A DNA stretch of 59,414 bases from an uncultured Ruminococcus sp. GTDB lineage: Bacteria > Bacillota > Clostridia > Oscillospirales > Ruminococcaceae. The first letter of the stretch is position 1. Every line of letters starts with the position of its first letter. The position numbers and the translations under genes are program-made. The notes under the pieces were generated by a model, which saw nothing but the letters and a program-made list of their open reading frames with translations, was not told the origin of the DNA and searched no databases. This document shows, one piece after another, positions 50,393 through 58,671 of the stretch. The stretch lies in NCBI GenBank assembly GCA_900541495.1, contig UQKC01000008.1:1-59414 (forward strand), read 5' to 3'.

Positions 50393-50555
50393 AGAACCTG
50401 TCTTCATAAGCATATGCACACGTCTTTTCGGCAAATTTTGCTGCATACTGCGTTAAAAATCCTTGCCGTGCGGCAGCACGCCTGCGGATTTTTGCCTTGT
50501 CTGCAACAAAATTATGCTCGAAAATCCGCATACATTTCTTATGAAGACAGGTTCT
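50393..50555. repeat. Complete family-2 inverted-repeat element (163 bp)
   Basis: The ends AGAACCTGTCTTCATAAG (50393-50410) and CTTATGAAGACAGGTTCT (50538-50555) are perfect terminal inverted repeats of 18 bases. The inside holds a GC-rich hairpin (GTGCGGCAGCACGCCTGCGG). The left part is repeated at the start of the window. Flanks are TTTA and AAAT, which fits but does not prove an AT-rich target. It lies in the otherwise empty 497-base gap between metK and the next gene. Confidence 0.85.
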
Positions 50556-50597
50556 AAATAATTCCGGTAAGTATATCCTCAATTTTTCTTCTATCGG

Positions 50598-50626
50598 TTG
50601 ACAAAATTTAAGCGGAATGGTAAAAT
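50598..50626 (+). promoter_or_regulatory. Promoter of the pilus-like operon
   Basis: TTGACA (50598-50603), a 17-base spacer and TAAAAT (50621-50626), 32 bases before the start of the lipoprotein gene. No further promoter or terminator is obvious before 55714. Confidence 0.8.
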
Positions 50627-50658
50627 TATTATAACTATAAAACAAAAGGGGAGTGCCG

Positions 50659-51891
50659 ATGAAAAAAAGAATACAAAACGCTTCGGCGCTCCTGCTTTGC
50701 GCGGCATTGCTTGGCACTTTGACGCTTTCGGCTTGCTCGAAAAACAACACGGGAGCGGCTGAAGATGAAGTCACGGCTGATACAAGCATTGTAAGCACTG
50801 TTTCTACGAGCATAACCGAAACAACGTCTGCCGAAACGGAAGAAATGACATCCGAAACGCCGGAAACGACTTTGCAGACCTCCTCCGAAACAAAAAACGA
50901 AACGGAAACAGCTTCGGAAAGCGAAATCGAGGAAACACCTGCCGAAAACGCAGAAGAAACAGCCGAAAATACAGCTGTTACAACATCTGCGCCGATCTTG
51001 ACCGAGGAAACCTCGACTTTTTCCGGAAACGCGGAAAAAACGGAAACAAATGCCGCTCCGAAAGCATATATCAAGCCGTATGTGATAAAAATGCCGTCGG
51101 CGAACGGCAAAAAAACCGAAAAAACGGGCACTGCCCTCATCGACTACAGCAACGCCGACGACGGCTACATCGCCGCAGCTTACAGCGGCAAGAGTGAAAA
51201 GGCTAAGCTTCGTGTTCTATGCGGAAAAACGCAGTACGACCATGACCTTTCGGGCGGCGGAACAACGGAATTCTTTCCGCTTATGGGCAGTGGAAGCTAC
51301 ACGGTAAGAGTGTATGAACAGCTTTCGGGAAAAAGCTACTCGCTCGCGGCGGAGGCTTCGTTCGATGTAAAAATAAAGAGTGAAACGGAGATGTATCTTT
51401 ACCCGAACAAATACTCCGACTTCGACAAAAACTCCGACTGCGTGAAAAAAGCTTCACAGCTTTGTTCGGACAAAAGCGACACAGTGGATAAGATCGCCGC
51501 AATATTCGGCTATGTCACGGATAATATTTCCTACGACAAGGAGCTTGCGAAAAAGGTCACGAACGGACTTACGGGCTACACTCCCGACCCGGACCGAACG
51601 CTGAAAAACGGCAAGGGGATATGCTTCGACTATGCTTCGCTGATGACGGCGATGTGCCGCTCGCAGGGGATACCCTCGCGCATCGTTGTCGGCTACGCAA
51701 AGGAGAACATCTATCACGCTTGGAACGAAATTTACACGGAGGAAACGGGTTGGATAACGCCCGAACTTTTTCTGAAAAATAAAGGCTACAACATTGCCGA
51801 TGCGACATTCTATTCGGGACAAAAGGACAAAAAGAAGATCGGGGAATATATCTCCGACAGCAGCAACTATTCCGCAATGTACAGATATTGA
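50659..51891 (+). CDS. Lipoprotein with transglutaminase-like domain
   Basis: The 410-residue protein has a lipoprotein signal (LLLCAALLGTLTLSAC, lipobox LSAC, Cys near residue 27), a long Thr/Glu/Ser-rich linker (about 30-135), a beta domain (about 150-235) and a transglutaminase-like core (about 270-375) with GKGICFDYASLMTAMC (Cys), GIPSRIVVGY and YHAWNEIY (His). The third residue of the triad is less clear, as the usual DPT reads ITPE. AAAGGGGAG precedes ATG 50659. It is the first gene of the pilus-like operon, so it may process or cross-link surface proteins; that is inference. Confidence 0.87.
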   Translation: MKKRIQNASALLLCAALLGTLTLSACSKNNTGAAEDEVTADTSIVSTVSTSITETTSAETEEMTSETPETTLQTSSETKNETETASESEIEETPAENAEETAENTAVTTSAPILTEETSTFSGNAEKTETNAAPKAYIKPYVIKMPSANGKKTEKTGTALIDYSNADDGYIAAAYSGKSEKAKLRVLCGKTQYDHDLSGGGTTEFFPLMGSGSYTVRVYEQLSGKSYSLAAEASFDVKIKSETEMYLYPNKYSDFDKNSDCVKKASQLCSDKSDTVDKIAAIFGYVTDNISYDKELAKKVTNGLTGYTPDPDRTLKNGKGICFDYASLMTAMCRSQGIPSRIVVGYAKENIYHAWNEIYTEETGWITPELFLKNKGYNIADATFYSGQKDKKKIGEYISDSSNYSAMYRY

Positions 51892-51903
51892 GAGGAAAAA
51901 TAT

Positions 51904-52947
51904 ATGAAACAGAAACCGCTTACAAATGAAGAGGTCGCGTATTTCTGCGAGCAGCTCGGAATGATGATCGAAGCAGGAATTCCGCTTGCGGACGGACTTG
52001 AAGCGCTGGCGCAGGAGGCTGACGATCAGCGGCTCAAAGAGGTCGCCGAGCAGCTTTGCACCGCGATGAACGAGGATATCACGCTTGCGGCGGCTATGGA
52101 AAGGTCGGGCATTTTTCCCGATTACGCCGTGAAAACCGTCAAGATAGGTCTTGTAACGGGACGGCTTGAAAACACGCTGAAAGGACTTTCGGAATATTAC
52201 GAAAAGCGCGCAGACATACGAAGTACGGTGACGAGTGCGTTTTCCCACCCTTTGCTCCTGCTTGCGATGATGACAGTCGTTGTCATTGTAATGGTGGTGA
52301 AGATAATCCCGATGTTCCGCGATATCTTCTTCCGCTTTGATGAAAGTGCGGCTGCGGCGGCTGAGAGCAGCGTTGATTTCGCGTATAAGCTTGGTATCGT
52401 GCTTATGATAGTGCTGCTGGAGGTGCTTGTAATTGCGGCCGTGACGGCTCTTCTGTCGGCTTTTCCAAAGACGAGAAAAGCACTTTACGGTGCAGGCTCG
52501 AATTTTATTTTTACGAGAAAAATTTCCGAAGCAGTGGCAATGGCTGATGTGACGAGCGCGCTTTGCATGATGGCTGAGTGTGGTATCTCGCCCGAGGAGT
52601 CGCTTGAACTTGCGAAAGGGCTGACGGGCAACAAGCGTATTTCTGCGAGATTAGACGAGTGCGAAAAGCTTGTGTTGGAGGGTGAAGGCTTCGCTGACGC
52701 TGTGAAAAAATCGGGACTTCTGAACCCTATGGACTCACATTCGCTTCGTTCGGCTTACAAGGCAGGAACATTTGAAACGGCTTGGCGTAAGATAAGCGAA
52801 CGCTGTCAGAACGAGTGCGACCGCCGAATTTACGGCGCTGTTTCGCTCATCGAGCCGATAATGATAGGAATTATCGCGGTGATGATAGGCTCACTGCTGC
52901 TTGCGGTAATGCTGCCGATGACGGATATAATTTCTTCGCTTGGATAA
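51904..52947 (+). CDS. pilC: Type IV pilus / type II secretion inner-membrane protein (PilC/GspF)
   Basis: The 347-residue protein has two T2SSF domains (about 10-135 and 215-340), with EEVAYFCEQLGMMIEAGIPLADGLEAL read in parts, the glycine and proline at MIEAGIPL repeated as MAECGISPEESLELA, and three membrane helices (about 115-140, 165-190, 315-340). It is the platform protein on which pilins are assembled. It starts 12 bases after the lipoprotein gene. Confidence 0.92.
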   Translation: MKQKPLTNEEVAYFCEQLGMMIEAGIPLADGLEALAQEADDQRLKEVAEQLCTAMNEDITLAAAMERSGIFPDYAVKTVKIGLVTGRLENTLKGLSEYYEKRADIRSTVTSAFSHPLLLLAMMTVVVIVMVVKIIPMFRDIFFRFDESAAAAAESSVDFAYKLGIVLMIVLLEVLVIAAVTALLSAFPKTRKALYGAGSNFIFTRKISEAVAMADVTSALCMMAECGISPEESLELAKGLTGNKRISARLDECEKLVLEGEGFADAVKKSGLLNPMDSHSLRSAYKAGTFETAWRKISERCQNECDRRIYGAVSLIEPIMIGIIAVMIGSLLLAVMLPMTDIISSLG

Positions 52948-52957
52948 GGAGCTTTTT

Positions 52958-53275
52958 ATGAGAAAAAGCAGGACGGGCAACCCCGTAAAAATGTATATTG
53001 TTTCTACTGTTCTTTTTACATTAATAATAGTATGGTTTTTAGTTTCGGTGGGAAATGCGGATAAAGCTGCCCGTGAGAAGCAGTGCAGCTCGGTAGAGGA
53101 CGAGATAATGAACGGCGCTGTGCTTTGCTACTCGATAGAGGGCGAATATCCGCCGAACCTTTCCTACCTTGAAGAAAACTATGGGATAACCGTGAACAGC
53201 GATAAATACATCGTCGGCTATGACTATTTCGGGGCGAATATACGCCCGACGATAACGGTCGTTGAGAGGGAATAA
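52958..53275 (+). CDS. Pilin-like small membrane protein
   Basis: About 105 residues with a basic start (MRKSRTGNPVK), one membrane helix (MYIVSTVLFTLIIVWFLVSVG) and an outer domain with EKQCSSVEDEIMNGAVLCYSIEGEYPP, which resembles the helix-then-strand layout of minor pilins. No clear prepilin cleavage motif is present. The frame opens at 52940, but AAGGAG six bases before ATG 52958 is the better start. Two cysteines could form a disulfide. Confidence 0.7.
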   Translation: MRKSRTGNPVKMYIVSTVLFTLIIVWFLVSVGNADKAAREKQCSSVEDEIMNGAVLCYSIEGEYPPNLSYLEENYGITVNSDKYIVGYDYFGANIRPTITVVERE

Positions 53276-53277
53276 TT

Positions 53278-53727
53278 ATGATAAGACCACAGACAAGGCG
53301 GCTTGCGGAAACGGTAAGCTCCGCCGCAGGAATGACGCTGTTCCTTATTTTTGCGGTCTGCTGCCTGATAATGATAACGGTTGCAGCTTCTGCATACAAG
53401 CGCATAAACGACAGCTACGGCACAGTGTTCAACTCGACTGCGGCGGTGAGATATGTTTCCAATAAGATTCATGCCTGCGAAAGCGCCGAACTCCTTTCGG
53501 ACAAGGAACTGCTGATAAAAAACAGCGGTTTTTCAACGCTGATATATGTGCGTGACGGAGTGCTGTATGAGCGGCTTTTTCCCGAAGATGCGGAGATAAA
53601 GGCAGAGAGCGGCGAGCAGCTTTTCACGGTCGGGGACTTCTCAGTCAAAATGGACGGTGAACTGCTGGCAATCAGCGTTCGCAGTGAAAACGGTGAATCT
53701 TTCCGAACACTTTGCAGGATAAAATGA
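53278..53727 (+). CDS. DUF4860-like pilin-related protein
   Basis: The 149-residue protein has an N-terminal helix AGMTLFLIFAVCCLIMITVAAS (about 17-38) after a basic stretch, then an outer beta-rich part (KINSGFSTLIYVRDG-type strands, GDFSVKMDGELLAISVRS). It fits the DUF4860 family found in pilus-like operons of clostridia. It starts two bases after the stop codon of the gene before it. Confidence 0.7.
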   Translation: MIRPQTRRLAETVSSAAGMTLFLIFAVCCLIMITVAASAYKRINDSYGTVFNSTAAVRYVSNKIHACESAELLSDKELLIKNSGFSTLIYVRDGVLYERLFPEDAEIKAESGEQLFTVGDFSVKMDGELLAISVRSENGESFRTLCRIK

Positions 53728-53746
53728 TAAAGAAAAGAGGTGCGGT

Positions 53747-54181
53747 ATGAGCGTAAAAAAGAAAACACCAAACACCCCGTTTGGTCTGTTTTATATTGAA
53801 ATGATAATCGTGCTGTTCTTCTTTATGGTTGCTTCTGCCGTGATCCTCAGAGCTTTTGCGGCGGCGGACAACATTTCAAAGGAGAGCGATATGCTCGGAC
53901 ATATCAGCCTTTGCAGTCAGACGGCGGCGGAGAGCTTTGCACTTTCGGGCGATGCTTCCGAAGCGGTAAAAGCAGCATTCGGCGCAGACGTTGGCGATGA
54001 GGCTGTCACGGTGATACCGCTTGACGAAAACTGCACCTATTCAGTATACGGCAGCTACGAAGCAGTGGTGAATGTTCGTGAAGAAGAGCTTGTTCCCGTA
54101 ATGGAGATAAGTTTTCGTAAAAAGGGCGGCGAAGAGCTGTACAATATTCGCTTTGCGGGACGTTCGGAGGGCCTGATGTGA
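53747..54181 (+). CDS. Type IV pilin-like protein with prepilin motif
   Basis: The 144-residue protein has a short basic leader ending in G, then LFYIEMIIVLFFFMVASAV. A cut after FG would leave a mature start with Glu at position +5, the hallmark of type IV prepilins. The rest is an outer domain with a helix (SLCSQTAAESFALSGDASEAV) and strands. It is the only protein in the operon with a canonical prepilin site. Confidence 0.78.
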   Translation: MSVKKKTPNTPFGLFYIEMIIVLFFFMVASAVILRAFAAADNISKESDMLGHISLCSQTAAESFALSGDASEAVKAAFGADVGDEAVTVIPLDENCTYSVYGSYEAVVNVREEELVPVMEISFRKKGGEELYNIRFAGRSEGLM

Positions 54182-54657
54182 TGAAAAACGAGAAAAACAG
54201 GCTGCCGAGCGGCATCGGAACGGGTTATCTTTCGATAATGATGATATTCGTTGTGCTGATAATGGCTCTGCTGGCGGCACTTTCGCTTTCGGCGGCAAAA
54301 AAGGAGCATAACTACAGCCTTAAAGGTGCGGAGTACACGGCGGCTTACTATGAAGCTGCTCTAAAGGCACAGCAGACGGCGGCGAGGTACAAGGCTTTAT
54401 CGGACGAATATTTCAGTCCGGGTGAACCCGAATTTTTAGCTTTGCTTGAAGAAGAAAATGCTGAATACACACTAACGCCGAACGGCGTAGAGATAAGCTT
54501 TTCCACTCCCGTCAACGACAGGCAGGAGATACTTATGAAAATTTCGATACATGACGGTCAATACGAGATAACAAGCAGCAGGACAGTTCCCTCGGGCGGT
54601 GAGGAAGAAACGGACGGCTTCACGCTTTGGGACGGAGATCTTTTTTCGGAGGAATAA
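54181..54657 (+). CDS. Pilin-like protein, atypical +5 position
   Basis: The 158-residue protein begins MKNEKNRLPSGIGTG, followed by YLSIMMIFVVLIMALLAALSLSAA. A cut after the last G would place Met, not Glu, at +5, as in some minor pilins. The remainder contains a long helix (YTAAYYEAALKAQQTAARYKAL) and strands. The start overlaps the previous stop (TGATGA). GTG 54178 is an alternative start. CGGAGG lies ten bases upstream. Confidence 0.7.
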   Translation: MKNEKNRLPSGIGTGYLSIMMIFVVLIMALLAALSLSAAKKEHNYSLKGAEYTAAYYEAALKAQQTAARYKALSDEYFSPGEPEFLALLEEENAEYTLTPNGVEISFSTPVNDRQEILMKISIHDGQYEITSSRTVPSGGEEETDGFTLWDGDLFSEE

Positions 54658-54658
54658 T

Positions 54659-55714
54659 ATGGTTATTGAAAAGGTTCTTACAGAAGCGGTCGGAAGAAAT
54701 GCTTCCGATATATTTCTTGTTTCGGGCGCGGCTCTGGCGTTCAAGATAGACGGAAAGATCGTTTCCGCAGGCGGTGATGTTCTTATGCCCGAGGACACAA
54801 AGGACGCTGTTATGCAGATTTTCCGCATTGCGCATATTGAGATAAACAGTCCCGACGACCTCAGGAACGAGATGGATTTTTCCTTTTCAATAAAGGGAAC
54901 AGGCAGATTCAGAGCGAACATTTACCACCAGAGAGGTTCGTTCTCGGCGGTGCTGCGCTGCGTTCCGTTTGAACTTCCCGATGCGGAGAAGCTTCACATT
55001 CCCGAAAGTGTAATGGAACTTACCGAGAACAAGAGCGGCATTGTGCTTGTAACGGGTGCGGCAGGAAATGGTAAGTCCACAACGCTCTCGTGTATGATAG
55101 AAAAGATCAACTCCACGCGTTCGGGGCATATAATTACAATAGAAGACCCTATCGAGTTTTTGTATAAGCACGAAAAATGCATCGTAAGCCAGCGTGAGAT
55201 AGGCATTGACACGGAAAGCTACGTTGACGCGCTCCGTGCGGCACTTCGCCAAGCACCGAATGTTATACTTGTCGGTGAAATGCGTGATTTTGAAACGATA
55301 AATATTGCAATGACGGCTGCGGAAACGGGTCAGCTTGTGCTTTCGACGCTCCACACGAACGGTGCAGCGAACACGATAGACCGTATCATCGACGTTTTCC
55401 CGACGAATCAGCAGCATCAGATACGAATTCAGCTTTCAATGGTGCTTCGCGCGGTCGTTACGCAGCAGCTTGTGCCGTCGGTAAGCGGCGAGCTTGTTCC
55501 TGCGTTCGAGATAATGAAGGTGAACAGTGCGGTCAAGACGATGATACGCGAGCAGAAAACTCACCAGATAGATACCGTTCTCCAGTCCGAACCCGATATG
55601 CAGACAATGGACAGTGCGCTGATGAAACTGTTCACGGACGGCGTTATCTCGGCAGAAACAGCGGTCGAATATGCGTTCAATCAGGATATTATGGCGAAGA
55701 GAGTTCGCAGATAA
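54659..55714 (+). CDS. pilT: PilT-type pilus ATPase
   Basis: The 351-residue hexameric ATPase has Walker A GAAGNGKST, Asp box ITIEDPIEFLY, Walker B NVILVGEMRDFETI, His box LSTLHTNGAANTIDRIID, and the C-terminal AVKTMIREQKTHQI, the counterpart of the AIRNLIRE motif that marks PilT rather than PilB. The frame opens at 54599 within the previous gene; TCGGAGG and ATG 54659 (MVIEKVLTEA) are preferred. In other bacteria PilT retracts pili. No extension ATPase or prepilin peptidase is in this window. Confidence 0.93.
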   Translation: MVIEKVLTEAVGRNASDIFLVSGAALAFKIDGKIVSAGGDVLMPEDTKDAVMQIFRIAHIEINSPDDLRNEMDFSFSIKGTGRFRANIYHQRGSFSAVLRCVPFELPDAEKLHIPESVMELTENKSGIVLVTGAAGNGKSTTLSCMIEKINSTRSGHIITIEDPIEFLYKHEKCIVSQREIGIDTESYVDALRAALRQAPNVILVGEMRDFETINIAMTAAETGQLVLSTLHTNGAANTIDRIIDVFPTNQQHQIRIQLSMVLRAVVTQQLVPSVSGELVPAFEIMKVNSAVKTMIREQKTHQIDTVLQSEPDMQTMDSALMKLFTDGVISAETAVEYAFNQDIMAKRVRR

Positions 55715-55752
55715 AAAATATACAATTATGGTAAGATTTTAAGAAAAATCTC

Positions 55753-55781
55753 TTGACAATTGTATATGTATATGTTAAAAT
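55753..55781 (+). promoter_or_regulatory. Promoter of the choice-of-anchor A gene
   Basis: TTGACA (55753-55758), a 17-base spacer and TAAAAT (55776-55781). The spacer is an alternating TATATG run. A weak hairpin, AGATTTT-AAG-AAAAATCT, lies just before and may end the pilus operon. Confidence 0.75.
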
Positions 55782-55869
55782 AGCCTAAACAAAACATATA
55801 TACTTGTATAAATTTTCTCAGCATACATTAAAGCAAACGTCATTTATAAAGGTATTCGGAGGTATTTGT

Positions 55870-58152
55870 ATGTTTGCAGATAAGAATTCTAAGACAAAAG
55901 CAATAATGAGATCGGTCGCTTCACTCGCTTTTGCGGCAAGCCTTTTTGCAGGCGGTTCAGCTGCTCAGGCTAATGCTGCCGAAGTTGAAGATGCTGCGGG
56001 TTCGGCATACCATGTTGACAGCAACAGCGACGGCATCGGCGAAGTTGAAAACGGCGATTCTGACAAGAATAATGATACCACAAGAGGTATACATACAAAC
56101 GAAAACGCACAGCTTAGCATGCAGTCTGCTGCCAAGGTCGTTTCCGCTCTCGGTGATGCAGGCGGATACAATGTTTTCGTAAAGGGTAATTACACGAATC
56201 ATCACGGAAATGTCGATATCGGAAACGGCGCTAACAGAGGAAATATCGCTGTCGGCGGAGATGTAAAACTCGCAGGAAACTGCATTGCGGGAACTGCTGT
56301 AGTCGGCGGAACTGTCGCCGGCTCGTTCGATAACGGATATTCCGACAATTCGGATAATGCTGTTGACTTTGATTCGACATTCAAGCAGCTTGAACAGACC
56401 TCCAAGAACCTTGCCAGCCTTGCTCCGAACGGAGAGGTTTCGGTCGGCGGCTGGTCTGCTGAGCTTGTATTTACAGGTTCTGACCCTGACTTGAATATTT
56501 TCACGCTCACAGTAGATGAATATAATGCACTTCGCGGCGGCAATACGCAGCTTTGCTTCAAATTCAATGTTCCCGAGGGTTCAAAGTGCCTTATCAACAT
56601 TGTTGGCGAAGGAAGTGTAAGCCTCAACAACAATGCTCAGTCCAAGATCAACGGCAATGATATTACAAACGGCAGCGAGAACAATAAGGATATCATCTTC
56701 AACGTTCCCGATGCTGAAAATGTTGAGATCGGACGCAATATGGGCTCGCTCCTTGCTGTAAATGCCGATGTTACAAACGGCTCGAACGGTGCAGGCGACC
56801 ATTTTGAGGGAACTCTTATATGCAAGAATTACGAGGGCTACAACGAGTTTGGCGCAACCCCCGTTGATGAAGAAATTATAAATGAAGTTGTTCCGGCAAC
56901 ACCAACTTCACCCGATGACGGCGACGAAGATAACGGCAGCGAAGACGGCGATGATGGTGATGATGACGGCGACGAAGATGGTGACGGCGGCGACGGAGAT
57001 GACGGTGATGAAGATCCTGATAAGCCGACTGACCCTGATCAGCCAACAAATCCCGATCAGCCGAGCAACCCTGACCAGCCAACAAATCCTGATCAGCCGA
57101 GCAATCCTGACCAGCCAACAAATCCTGATCAGCCGAGCAATCCTGACCAGCCGACGAACCCTGACCAGCCAAGCAATCCTGATCAGCCGACAAATCCTGA
57201 TCAGCCAACAAATCCTGATCAGCCGTCTAACCCTGATCAGCCGAGCAATCCTGATCAGCCGTCTAACCCTGACCAGCCAACAAATCCTGATCAGCCAAGC
57301 AATCCCGATCAGCCGTCTAACCCTGATCAGCCAAGCAACCCTGACCAGCCAACAAATCCTGATCAGCCAAGCAATCCTGACCAGCCAAGCAACCCTGACC
57401 AGCCAACAAATCCTGATCAGCCGTCTAACCCTGATCAGCCGAGCAACCCTGATCGGCCGTCTAACCCTGATCAGCCGAGCAATCCTGATCAGCCGTCTAA
57501 TCCTGATCAGCCAACAAACCCTGTTCAGCCAACAAACCCTGTTCAGCCAAGCAATCCTGATCAGCCAACAAATCCCGATCAGCCGTCTAACCCTGATCAG
57601 CCGAGCAATCCTGATCAGCCAACAAACCCTGTTCAGCCAAGCAACCCGGATCAGCCGACAAACCCTGTTCAGCCGAGCAACCCCGATCAGCCAAGCAATC
57701 CTGTTCAGCCAACGAATCCTAATGCACCGTCTATACCAAGCACACCAACAACACCGGATGTACCTACAACTCCTGTTGTTCCGTCTGAACCATCTGCGCC
57801 AAGCACACCTATGATGCCAAGCATTGAAGTTCCGACTATTCCCGATATAGAGGACGAAATTCCTGTAACTCCCGATGTGCCTGTTGAAGAGGAAGCACCT
57901 GAAACACCCGATGTTCCCGATGAAACTTCCGATGATTTCTCGGTAGTTGAATTCGATGACCCCGATGTTCCGCTTGCTGATACTCCTTTTGATGATGACG
58001 ATGACACACCTGAAACGGATTCCAACACATCTAACCCCAAAACGGGTCAGGACACAACCGCTTACGGTGTAACTGCCGCAGCTGCAATGGCTTCTTTCCT
58101 TGCTCTCCTTTATGCAAGCAAGGCTCGCCGTGAAGCTGAAAAGAACAACTAA
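55870..58152 (+). CDS. Cell-wall-anchored choice-of-anchor A protein with PDQP repeats
   Basis: About 760 residues. After a long signal peptide (SVASLAFAASLFAGGSAAQANA) comes a choice-of-anchor A domain (about 70-335; YNVFVKGNYTNHHGNVDIG, GNIAVGGDVKLAGNCIAG), a very acidic Asp/Gly-rich stretch (about 345-385), 38 hexapeptide repeats of type PDQP(S/T)N (about 389-616), a Pro/Thr-rich region, and an end with the sorting-type motif NPKTGQD, a membrane helix (VTAAAAMASFLALLYAS) and KARREAEKNN. It is probably a sortase-anchored surface protein. CGGAGGT eight bases before ATG 55870 sets the start. Confidence 0.87.
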   Translation: MFADKNSKTKAIMRSVASLAFAASLFAGGSAAQANAAEVEDAAGSAYHVDSNSDGIGEVENGDSDKNNDTTRGIHTNENAQLSMQSAAKVVSALGDAGGYNVFVKGNYTNHHGNVDIGNGANRGNIAVGGDVKLAGNCIAGTAVVGGTVAGSFDNGYSDNSDNAVDFDSTFKQLEQTSKNLASLAPNGEVSVGGWSAELVFTGSDPDLNIFTLTVDEYNALRGGNTQLCFKFNVPEGSKCLINIVGEGSVSLNNNAQSKINGNDITNGSENNKDIIFNVPDAENVEIGRNMGSLLAVNADVTNGSNGAGDHFEGTLICKNYEGYNEFGATPVDEEIINEVVPATPTSPDDGDEDNGSEDGDDGDDDGDEDGDGGDGDDGDEDPDKPTDPDQPTNPDQPSNPDQPTNPDQPSNPDQPTNPDQPSNPDQPTNPDQPSNPDQPTNPDQPTNPDQPSNPDQPSNPDQPSNPDQPTNPDQPSNPDQPSNPDQPSNPDQPTNPDQPSNPDQPSNPDQPTNPDQPSNPDQPSNPDRPSNPDQPSNPDQPSNPDQPTNPVQPTNPVQPSNPDQPTNPDQPSNPDQPSNPDQPTNPVQPSNPDQPTNPVQPSNPDQPSNPVQPTNPNAPSIPSTPTTPDVPTTPVVPSEPSAPSTPMMPSIEVPTIPDIEDEIPVTPDVPVEEEAPETPDVPDETSDDFSVVEFDDPDVPLADTPFDDDDDTPETDSNTSNPKTGQDTTAYGVTAAAAMASFLALLYASKARREAEKNN
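57034..57717 (+). repeat. Tandem 18-bp repeat tract (38 units) in the surface protein gene
   Basis: Thirty-eight in-frame units of 18 bases encode P-D-Q-P-(S/T)-N with rare D-to-V and one Q-to-R changes. The unit starts CCTGATCAGCC. The units differ in synonymous bases in a mosaic way, which suggests expansion by slippage or recombination. Val units cluster in the last third. Confidence 0.95.
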
Positions 58153-58158
58153 AATTTT

Positions 58159-58195
58159 AACGGCTCTGCGGAAATTCTTCGCAGAGCCGTTTTAT
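58159..58195 (+). terminator. Terminator of the surface protein gene
   Basis: AACGGCTCTGCG (58159-58170), a nine-base loop, CGCAGAGCCGTT (58180-58191), TTAT. Confidence 0.88.
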
Positions 58196-58206
58196 CGGAC
58201 ATAATA

Positions 58207-58243
58207 AAACCGTGATATGCAAACAAATAGCATATCACGGTTT
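58207..58243 (-). terminator. Terminator of the ruvX operon
   Basis: AAACCGTGATATGC (58207-58220) and GCATATCACGGTTT (58230-58243). On the minus strand it is followed by TATTAT, and it lies five bases after the ruvX stop codon. It can also back up the terminator of the gene on the other strand. Confidence 0.85.
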
Positions 58244-58248
58244 TGCTG

Positions 58249-58671
58249 TTATTTTTCGCAATTTTTTCTGTAGGCGAGGTAGCTTTCGAGGATAATCACG
58301 GCGGCAACGGCGTCAACGACTGCCTTGCGCTTCTTTCCGCGGACGTTGGTTTCGTTCAGGTAGCCGTGTGCGGTTATCGTTGTGCGGCGTTCGTCCCACA
58401 TTTTATGCTCAATGCCCGAAAGTTCGGAAACAAGCTTGCCGAATTCGGCGCATTTTTCGGCACGAGAACCCTCGCTTCCGTCCATATTTCTCGGCAAGCC
58501 CACTATTATAAGCTCGGCTTGCTCTTTTTTGGCGAGTTCTGCGACCTTTGCGGCACATTTTTCGGGGTTGTATTCGTTTATGACGGTCAGCGGCGAGGCG
58601 AGAAATTCGCTCTTGTCGCAGACGGCTATTCCCGTGCGCGCATCGCCGTAGTCAACTGCAAGTATTCTCAT
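58249..58671 (-). CDS. ruvX: RuvX (YqgF) family putative pre-16S rRNA nuclease / Holliday junction resolvase
   Basis: The 140-residue protein has the RNase-H-fold start MRILAVDYGDARTGIAVCD with the catalytic Asp, the GLPRNMDGSEG motif, and DERRTTITAH near residue 95, typical of YqgF. E. coli YqgF acts in maturation of the 16S rRNA 5' end; a resolvase role has also been proposed. The start overlaps the stop of the upstream gene (TAATG), showing translational coupling. Confidence 0.93.
   Translation of the reverse strand: MRILAVDYGDARTGIAVCDKSEFLASPLTVINEYNPEKCAAKVAELAKKEQAELIIVGLPRNMDGSEGSRAEKCAEFGKLVSELSGIEHKMWDERRTTITAHGYLNETNVRGKKRKAVVDAVAAVIILESYLAYRKNCEK

Noticed and set aside
50382..51140. 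252-codon frame antisense to the transglutaminase lipoprotein gene
   Set aside because: It overlaps a well-supported gene on the other strand, has the low-complexity Val/Ser composition of a reverse-read Thr/Glu linker, and its end is made by the family-2 repeat.
57034..57717. Regular repeats that could be mistaken for a CRISPR array
   Set aside because: The units are 18 bases, contiguous, without unique spacers, and keep one reading frame through a surface protein.
56882..57814. 310-codon frame inside the surface protein gene
   Set aside because: It is the +2 frame of the 18-base repeat tract, giving endless Ile-Ser-Arg units; no ribosome-binding site or family match.
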